A stretch of 56,631 nt of DNA, taken from an uncultured Lachnospiraceae bacterium. Its GTDB lineage: Bacteria; Bacillota; Clostridia; Lachnospirales; Lachnospiraceae. The notes beneath the pieces were generated by a model. The model saw only the letters and a program-made list of their open reading frames with translations, had not been told where the DNA came from and did no database searches. The stretch lies in assembly GCA_934432885.1 (NCBI GenBank), contig CAKRYY010000018.1, forward strand, positions 1 through 56,631, in the 5' to 3' direction. The stretch's first letter is position 1. Every line of letters begins with the position of its first letter. The position numbers were made by a program, and so were the translations under genes. Positions 51,489 through 56,631 of the stretch are shown here, piece after piece.

Positions 51489-53093
51489 TTATTCCTGTAC
51501 TTCCTCCGCTATCTGCTGCGCAGGCGCATCATTTGCCTCTTCCGGCGCAGCATCTGCTGCGGGTGCCTCTGCCGGTATCTCCTGCCCTGCTTCTGTATTT
51601 ACGTTCTCTGCGGCTCCTTCTGTCTGTGTATTATCCGCAGGCTGTGCCTCAACTGTATTTTGCGCTTCTTCCTGCTCCTCTTTCTCCGCTTCATCATTAT
51701 AGCAGATAACCGGGAATCCAGTACTTACATACTCATATATTTTTTCGGCTTCCTTTACCGGAAGATTGATACAGCCATGCGAACCATTTTTTAAGTATAT
51801 GTCTCCGCCGAATTTACTTCTCCAGGCAGCATCGTGCATCCCGATATTCCCATTAAAGGGCATCCAATAAGAAACCGGTGTCGCATATCCCTGCCCCCTC
51901 AGAGTAGCATTGCGTGTCTTGTAGGTCAATCCAAAAACGCCTTCCGGCGTAGTATGGCCTCTGGATACATTTCCTGAGACAAAATCGCTCTCTGTTATCA
52001 GCCCTCCATCCACATACAGATACAGATGCTGCGCTGTCAAATCAATTTCCACATAAGAGCTCCCAATATCATCGGGTCCTCTTGCCGCTGCCGTATAAAA
52101 ATATTCCGGCTCCTTATATAGCTGCTCTCCGCGCCGGATTATCGCGGTCAGCGCTTTGGCTTCCTTATCTCTGTCTATACGCCAGCCATAATTTCCCGGC
52201 TTTACGTAAAGTTCACGGTTTTTGCTGGTACGGAACTTACGCGGCTTTCCATAGCTGTCATTTTTTCTGGAAAGAGCGTTGATGTAGTCACGCACCGCAT
52301 CCTCTTTGAGCTCTGCAGTCTGCTTCTGCCAGTCAATTTCAAGCCAGTCCTTAATCAGATTTCCATCCACAAGCTCCGGAATCCCATGCCAGTCATATTC
52401 CACACGGGCAGCCACATACTGATTCAGCTTACTGCAAAATGCGTTCAGTGCCTTATCGTCGCTCTTTATGGAAGGCTCTACATAGCAGCCGGCCTCCTCA
52501 AGCGAAAGTTCCTCCTGCATAGCCTCTACGGCAAGGATAATCGCTTCTTTGGCTTTCTCTAAGTCAATCAGTGTACCCGCATCCTCTGCTATAATAGGAT
52601 ACCTGCCGCTTTCTGCATCATACTCACCTATGTAAGCATCCTTTGGCGCACGCATCAGCTTTTTTTGAAACAGCATAACGTCCGAAAGCCGTTCCTCTAA
52701 TGCCTCCTCTGCATAGGTTACTGATACCGGCACCTCATAAGCATCCCTTTTCCATAAAAATGAGGGCCACCCAAATCCATTCTGCTTTTTAGATAATTCT
52801 TCCAGTTCATCATCGGGCAGAAATACAATCCCCAAATCCTGCGCCGTTAAAATTGCCTCTGTGCCTTCCCTGCCGGATAAATGCAGTGCATACTGTCCAG
52901 CCTTTTCCGTAATCAGATGCTGCGCCTCTGCAACTGTCCGAAGTCCGCAGTCAACTTCCCCAATCTGCGTACCGGGGTAATAATGTCCTATAAAAAAAAG
53001 CGAAAATGCCAGATAAATTGCAAACACGAAACATATCAAAGCAATTCCGCTTAAAAGATAAATTCTCTTTTTACTCTTTTTCAAATGAATCAC
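51489..53093 (-). CDS. L,D-transpeptidase (YkuD) with peptidoglycan-binding domain
   Basis: This 534-residue protein should form 3-3 crosslinks in, or attach proteins to, peptidoglycan. One N-terminal membrane segment (about residues 10-35, IYLLSGIALICFVFAIYLAF) anchors it outside the cell. A PG_binding_4-type region (YYPGTQIGEVDCGLRTVAEA onward) precedes the YkuD domain (IEVDLTAQHLYLYVDGGLIT-like region), with the active site in KNGSHGCINLPVKEA. A tail of about 65 residues rich in Glu, Ala, Pro and Gln follows. The start is uncertain: GTG at 53093, or TTG at 53084 behind GGGTGATTCA. Confidence 0.92.
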   Translation of the reverse strand: MIHLKKSKKRIYLLSGIALICFVFAIYLAFSLFFIGHYYPGTQIGEVDCGLRTVAEAQHLITEKAGQYALHLSGREGTEAILTAQDLGIVFLPDDELEELSKKQNGFGWPSFLWKRDAYEVPVSVTYAEEALEERLSDVMLFQKKLMRAPKDAYIGEYDAESGRYPIIAEDAGTLIDLEKAKEAIILAVEAMQEELSLEEAGCYVEPSIKSDDKALNAFCSKLNQYVAARVEYDWHGIPELVDGNLIKDWLEIDWQKQTAELKEDAVRDYINALSRKNDSYGKPRKFRTSKNRELYVKPGNYGWRIDRDKEAKALTAIIRRGEQLYKEPEYFYTAAARGPDDIGSSYVEIDLTAQHLYLYVDGGLITESDFVSGNVSRGHTTPEGVFGLTYKTRNATLRGQGYATPVSYWMPFNGNIGMHDAAWRSKFGGDIYLKNGSHGCINLPVKEAEKIYEYVSTGFPVICYNDEAEKEEQEEAQNTVEAQPADNTQTEGAAENVNTEAGQEIPAEAPAADAAPEEANDAPAQQIAEEVQE

Positions 53094-53119
53094 CCAGTAA
53101 ATATGTATTTCTCTTTCTC

Positions 53120-53148
53120 ATTTTATATGCTTTCTCCTACAAACACAA
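53120..53148 (-). promoter_or_regulatory. Promoter candidate of the transpeptidase-to-rsmI gene run
   Basis: TTGTGT (53148-53143), a 17-base spacer and TAAAAT (53125-53120) on the minus strand, about 27 bases before the transpeptidase start. Moderate match. Confidence 0.45.
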
Positions 53149-53191
53149 GAAGCGTAAGAAAAATATTACTGGAATTTTTTTACGAAGGAGC

Positions 53192-54529
53192 TTACGCCTC
53201 TGACTTCGCACTTTTCCAGGGGCCCCTGCTATAGAAAACCAAAGACACACCCGCTGCAATGCTCCAGCCAATCGGCCATGAACTCCAGATACCAAGTGGT
53301 CCAAACATCGGCGCCAATATAATAGAAAGCACCACTCGCAAAATCAGGTCGGTAAATGTACCTGTCATAAACTGCTTCATCAGCCCTGCACCTCTGAGGA
53401 CACCATCTGCTACCAGCTTTGCCGAAACAATGAGGTAAAATGGTGCAACAATGCGCAAAAATTGTATACCGGTAGAAAGCGCCATCTGTGCGCTGCTGTC
53501 CATAAAAATGCGTACCAGCAATCCGCCTGCAAAGAAATACAGCGCTGCAAGCGGAACACTCAAAATCCAAACCATCTTAAGACCTGCTTTAAAGCCCTGT
53601 TTTACCCGAAACAGCTTTTGCGCCCCTACATTCTGTGCCGTAAAATTGGAAATTCCATTGCCAAGCGTGGTAAAAGAAGTAATCACAAGGTTATTCAGCT
53701 TAATCGCGGCAGCGTAACCTGCAATGACACTTGCGCCAAAGCCATTGATTACACTCTGAATCACAATATTTCCTATTGAAATAAAACTCTGCTGTAAAAT
53801 ACTCGGACCAGCAATGCACGCAATCTTGCCAAATAGACGCCATGAAAAGAGCGGCGCACGTTCTGCCGTCGGAACTGCCGCCAGATGACGAAATACCGTC
53901 AATACTGCAAGCACACAGCTTACACCCTGGCAGAAAAAGGTCGCCCATGCAACGCCTGCAATCCCCATGTGAAAGACCTGTACAAAGAAAATATCCACAA
54001 AAATATTGGATACAGATGAGCCTGCAAGAAACCAGAACGGCGTTTTGGAGTCTCCAAGCGCAGAAAAAATACCCGTTGCAATATTATAGAAGAATAAAAA
54101 GGGCAATCCTAAAACGTAAATATTCAGATACAAAAGTGAGCCTTCAAAAATTTCCTCCGGTGTCTGAATCAGCTCCAGCATCCATCCGCCAAAAAGCAGT
54201 CCCACTGTCATCAATATCGCACAAAGCACAGCACTTGCAATCAATGTAGTATGTACCGCTGTTTTCATATCGACATATTTTTTAGCGCCAAATAGCTGCG
54301 AAACAATAACGGAGCAGCCGATATTGCAGCCAAAAGCAAATGCAATAAAAATCAACGTGATCTCATAGCTGTTTCCTACTGCAGCAAGTGCATTTTCTCC
54401 AACAAATTTACCCGCAACCAGACTGTCTGCAATATTGTAAAGCTGCTGAAAGATAATACTTCCAAACAAAGGCAGGCAGAACCTCCAGAGTACGGCGGAT
54501 GGTTCTCCCTGCGTCAAGTCCTTGTTCAT
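53192..54529 (-). CDS. MATE-family efflux transporter
   Basis: This 445-residue protein has twelve predicted membrane segments and MATE features in both halves (LPLFGSIIFQQLYNIADSLV, ENALAAVGNSYEITLIFIAF; GPSILQQSFISIGNIVIQSV, FGASVIAGYAAAIKLNNLVI). Members export drugs or metabolites using Na+ or H+. The N-terminal DLTQGEP is typical of the clostridial DinF/NorM-like group. The ATG overlaps the HD hydrolase stop by 4 bases (ATGA). The substrate is unknown. Confidence 0.93.
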   Translation of the reverse strand: MNKDLTQGEPSAVLWRFCLPLFGSIIFQQLYNIADSLVAGKFVGENALAAVGNSYEITLIFIAFAFGCNIGCSVIVSQLFGAKKYVDMKTAVHTTLIASAVLCAILMTVGLLFGGWMLELIQTPEEIFEGSLLYLNIYVLGLPFLFFYNIATGIFSALGDSKTPFWFLAGSSVSNIFVDIFFVQVFHMGIAGVAWATFFCQGVSCVLAVLTVFRHLAAVPTAERAPLFSWRLFGKIACIAGPSILQQSFISIGNIVIQSVINGFGASVIAGYAAAIKLNNLVITSFTTLGNGISNFTAQNVGAQKLFRVKQGFKAGLKMVWILSVPLAALYFFAGGLLVRIFMDSSAQMALSTGIQFLRIVAPFYLIVSAKLVADGVLRGAGLMKQFMTGTFTDLILRVVLSIILAPMFGPLGIWSSWPIGWSIAAGVSLVFYSRGPWKSAKSEA

Positions 54530-55116
54530 AGTGCCTCTTTCTCCATTTCTGCTGTAACGTACTGCTCACAGGAGCGCATCGCCTCCAGCGTCCTTGTCAA
54601 AAGCTCATTTAACTCCCAGCCCAGCATAGCCGCGCCCTTTTCAATAACCTCTCTGGAACAGCCAGCTGCAAAATTTGCACTTTTATACTTCTTTTTCAGA
54701 GATTTTAGCTCCATGTCCTGTACACTCTTTGAAGGGCGCATAAGTGCAGACGCCCAAATCAGTCCGGTCAATTCATCTGCTGCATACAAGACCTTTTCCA
54801 TCTCATGCTCCGGCTTTATATCTACAGTCAATTCATAGCCATGACTGCATACGGCATGTATAATATCCTCCGATACGCCGCCTTCTCTTAAAAGCTCAGG
54901 CGCTTTAATACAGTGCTCATCCGGATACTGTTCAAAATCAATATCATGCAGAAGCCCTACGATTCCCCAATATTCAGCATCCTCCGCATAGCCAAGCTCC
55001 TTTGCATACCAACGCATTACGCCTTCGACTGTCAGCGCATGCTGGATGTGAAACGGTTCTTTATTATATTGCTTCAACAGGGCAAACGCCGCATCTCTTT
55101 CAATATGTTCTTTCAT
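54526..55116 (-). CDS. HD-domain hydrolase
   Basis: This 196-residue HD-superfamily protein has the full metal-binding set: His in FHIQHALTVEGVMRWYA, His-Asp in GLLHDIDFEQYPDEH, His in AVCSHGYEL, and Asp in LYAADELTGLIWASALMRPS. It resembles the uncharacterised clostridial HDIG hydrolases. GCAGAGGGAGAAACT precedes the ATG, and a near-consensus promoter lies just upstream. It is cotranscribed with the MATE exporter, but no functional link is known. Confidence 0.88.
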   Translation of the reverse strand: MKEHIERDAAFALLKQYNKEPFHIQHALTVEGVMRWYAKELGYAEDAEYWGIVGLLHDIDFEQYPDEHCIKAPELLREGGVSEDIIHAVCSHGYELTVDIKPEHEMEKVLYAADELTGLIWASALMRPSKSVQDMELKSLKKKYKSANFAAGCSREVIEKGAAMLGWELNELLTRTLEAMRSCEQYVTAEMEKEAL

Positions 55117-55148
55117 AGTTTCTCCCTCTGCTTTCTCTGTTTTTCAGG

Positions 55149-55177
55149 ACTATAGCACTCCCATTCCTTTTTGTCAA
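55149..55177 (-). promoter_or_regulatory. Promoter of the HD hydrolase-MATE pair
   Basis: TTGACA (55177-55172), a 17-base spacer and TATAGT (55154-55149) on the minus strand, 32 bases before the HD gene. Confidence 0.8.
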
Positions 55178-55185
55178 CTACAGAG

Positions 55186-55680
55186 CTACAGCTTTATGTA
55201 ATAGGGACAAATATCCTCATACTGTCCATTTTTCATGTGAAAGCCGCCCGGTATGGTGCCAAGCTGCTGAAAGCCGATTCTTTCATATAAATGTCTTGCA
55301 TGGATATTGCTCGCTACAACCGCATTAAACTGCATAATTGCAAAGCCCTCTTCCTTTGCCTGCCGCAGACAGTCCCTTACAAGCTTTTCACCAATATGCA
55401 GCCCTCTGCAATTTCCAGAGACTGCATAGCTTGCATTTGCAATATGGCCGCATCTGCCAACATTATTCGGATGCAGAATATACAGCCCCAATATTTTTCC
55501 GGCCTGCACCTCCTGCGCAACACCACAATAGGTCTGCTGTGCAAAAAAAGCTACACCTGTCTGCGCATCCAGACAGTCCTCCTGTGGAAATGCAATTCCA
55601 TCCTCAACAACCTCATTCCAGATGTCTGTCATCTCTGCAATGTCTTTTTCCGTATACTTTCTGATGATTACTTCAGCCAA
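55186..55680 (-). CDS. GNAT-family N-acetyltransferase
   Basis: This 164-residue acetyltransferase has the acetyl-CoA loop in YAVSGNCRGLHIGEKLVRDC, preceded by GLYILHPNNVGRCGHIAN and followed by FNAVVASNIHARHLYERIGF, typical of GNAT motifs A and B. The start is TTG, with AGGAGGAGAGAACT before it. The acceptor substrate is unknown; the family includes antibiotic, amino acid and protein acetylases. Confidence 0.88.
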   Translation of the reverse strand: MAEVIIRKYTEKDIAEMTDIWNEVVEDGIAFPQEDCLDAQTGVAFFAQQTYCGVAQEVQAGKILGLYILHPNNVGRCGHIANASYAVSGNCRGLHIGEKLVRDCLRQAKEEGFAIMQFNAVVASNIHARHLYERIGFQQLGTIPGGFHMKNGQYEDICPYYIKL

Positions 55681-55699
55681 AGTTCTCTCCTCCTATCCT

Positions 55700-56185
55700 T
55701 TAATCCGCATTACCGCCAATCGGATTGATTTTACCACTATATTCTGTAACTGTCAGCCTTGCCATCATGGTATATTTCAATTTTGTATGGTCATATTCAA
55801 AATTTCGGGTTTCATCCTCACGATTCATAATGACGTCCATCGCATGCTGCTTCTCATCATCCTCCAGTAATTTAATCTGAGCCTTTCCCATCAGACATTT
55901 ATAACGCATCGTAACATCCTGAGCAGAAGGTATCAGTTCAAGCTTATGCGCACAATCCATTTCAAAAGAGCAGACTTTATTTTTTTGCATCAACTCTATC
56001 TTACGTCCAACCTTCGCCCCATGAATATAGAAATAAATCTGTTCCTCCAAAATTTCATACCCAAAGCTCAAAGGTACAATATATGGATATTCTCCATCCG
56101 AAAGCCCCAGCCGGATGGTATCGCACTCCTTTATGATTTCACAAATCTGAGCAAAATCCTTAACCTCTCTGTCCTTTCTTCTCAT
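55700..56185 (-). CDS. Pyridoxamine 5'-phosphate oxidase-fold (NimA-like) flavoprotein
   Basis: This 161-residue protein has the split-barrel flavin-binding fold of the PNPOx/NimA group: MRRKDREVKDFAQICEIIKE, DTIRLGLSDGEYPYIVPLSF, IYFYIHGAKVGRKIELMQKN and CSFEMDCAHKL. NimA relatives can reduce 5-nitroimidazoles, but most copies have no known substrate. The ATG at 56185 follows CAGGAGGAGTTGCAG; the longer open frame runs into the tRNA-Lys gene and is not real. Confidence 0.88.
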   Translation of the reverse strand: MRRKDREVKDFAQICEIIKECDTIRLGLSDGEYPYIVPLSFGYEILEEQIYFYIHGAKVGRKIELMQKNKVCSFEMDCAHKLELIPSAQDVTMRYKCLMGKAQIKLLEDDEKQHAMDVIMNREDETRNFEYDHTKLKYTMMARLTVTEYSGKINPIGGNAD

Positions 56186-56212
56186 CTGCAACTCCTCCTG
56201 ATATTTATACAC

Positions 56213-56252
56213 AAAAAAAGCACTATTTCGATTCCTTTTCGAACAGCGCTTT
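56213..56252 (-). terminator. Terminator of the tRNA operon
   Basis: On the minus strand AAAGCGCTGTTCGA and TCGAAATAGTGCTTT form a stem with G-U pairs and one bulge, ending in seven T. It lies 25 bases after tRNA-Lys. Confidence 0.8.
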
Positions 56253-56277
56253 CCATTTTTAACATTTTTAATTTGAA

Positions 56278-56350
56278 TGAGACATCGGGGATTCGAACCC
56301 CGGACAACTTGATTAAAAGTCAAGTGCTCTACCACCTGAGCTAATGTCCC
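56278..56350 (-). tRNA. tRNA-Lys (TTT)
   Basis: The minus strand folds as a 73-base cloverleaf starting GGGACATTAGCTCAG, with anticodon TTT in CTTGACTTTTAATCAAG and T-arm GGGGTTCGAATCCCC. CCA is not encoded. It is the last gene of the tRNA cluster. Confidence 0.96.
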
Positions 56351-56366
56351 GTATTACAAAAGAAAA

Positions 56367-56439
<73 letters not shown>

Positions 56440-56445
56440 ATTGAG

Positions 56446-56519
56446 TAGCGGGGACAGGATTTGAACCTATGACCTTCGGGTTATGAGCCCGACGAGCTTC
56501 CAGACTGCTCCACCCCGCG
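56446..56519 (-). tRNA. Initiator tRNA-fMet (CAT)
   Basis: A 74-base cloverleaf starting CGCGGGGTGGAGCAG with anticodon CAT. Three consecutive G-C pairs close the anticodon stem (TCGGG/CCCGA), and position 1 (C) is unpaired with position 72 (T in the gene), the marks of an initiator. CCA is not encoded. Confidence 0.93.
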
Positions 56520-56556
56520 TTATAAAATTGAAAGATTGCTTTTATAACAATCAGAC

Positions 56557-56631
56557 TGGATGGAGGTGGATTCGAACCACCGAAGCAATTTGCAGCAGAT
56601 TTACAGTCTGTCCCCTTTGGCCACTCGGGAA
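56557..56631 (-). tRNA. tRNA-Tyr (GTA), partial
   Basis: The minus strand shows TTCCCGAGTGGCCAAAGGGG, an anticodon arm CAGACTGTAAATCTG with GTA, a long variable arm, and T-arm GGTGGTTCGAATCCACC. The first bases of the acceptor stem lie beyond the window. Class II shape and anticodon fit tyrosine. Confidence 0.93.

Noticed and set aside
53152..53199. GCGTAAG/CTTACGC pair at the end of the MATE gene
   Set aside because: The loop is long and T-rich and no U-run follows on the minus strand, so it is not a convincing terminator.

Overview
The window looks like chromosome of a spore-forming, Gram-positive anaerobe of the Clostridia, most likely Lachnospiraceae. This is inferred from gene content, not from a search. 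Supporting signs are strong AGGAGG-type ribosome sites, several GTG/TTG starts, spmA/spmB, FabK-type fatty acid synthesis with FabT-like boxes, a B. subtilis-like yaaO-yaaR-holB-ricT-trmN6-rsmI neighbourhood, and tRNA genes without encoded CCA. Nearly all genes lie on the minus strand. I see no prophage, IS element or CRISPR array.

Region 1 (1-23.6 kb) is a pentose regulon. Read in the direction of transcription, a ChvE-GguA-GguB monosaccharide ABC importer (10404 to 6388) is followed by araR, araA, araB, araD and a split transketolase whose C-terminal subunit runs off the left edge. Imported L-arabinose would thus be isomerised, phosphorylated, epimerised to xylulose-5-P and passed to the pentose phosphate pathway. 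Upstream lies a second importer of the YtfQRT-YjfF (furanose) type, then a divergent AraR-like paralogue, then a three-gene sensor set: LytS/YesM-type histidine kinase, sugar-binding lipoprotein, and AraC-type response regulator. The lipoprotein is a paralogue of the YtfQ-like transporter protein, so it probably senses the same sugar. A membrane-anchored DUF885 peptidase is divergent from the kinase.

Region 2 (23.6-35.5 kb) holds a MarR/FabT-like regulator, a membrane-anchored Mrr-type nuclease domain, a UPF0126/TRIC channel, a livJHMGF branched-chain amino acid importer whose leader contains a promoter-terminator pair, spmA and spmB separated by a DUF3048 lipoprotein, and a polar amino acid ABC importer.

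Region 3 (35.5-43.5 kb) is a degenerate HD-GYP protein and a fatty acid synthesis operon, acpP-fabK-fabD-fabG-fabF-fabZ-(second FabK-like enzyme)-fabH. It has a near-consensus promoter covered by a FabT-like palindrome and a second perfect box before fabD. No acc genes are present.

Region 4 (43.5-53.1 kb) is a long minus-strand run: L,D-transpeptidase, HD protein, Orn/Lys/Arg decarboxylase-like enzyme, pyruvate kinase, guanylate-kinase-like protein, yaaR, holB, ricT, trmN6 and rsmI. Region 5 (53.2-56.6 kb) holds a MATE exporter, HD hydrolase, GNAT acetyltransferase, flavin/PNPOx-fold protein, and a tRNA cluster (Tyr partial, fMet, Phe, Lys) ending in a terminator.
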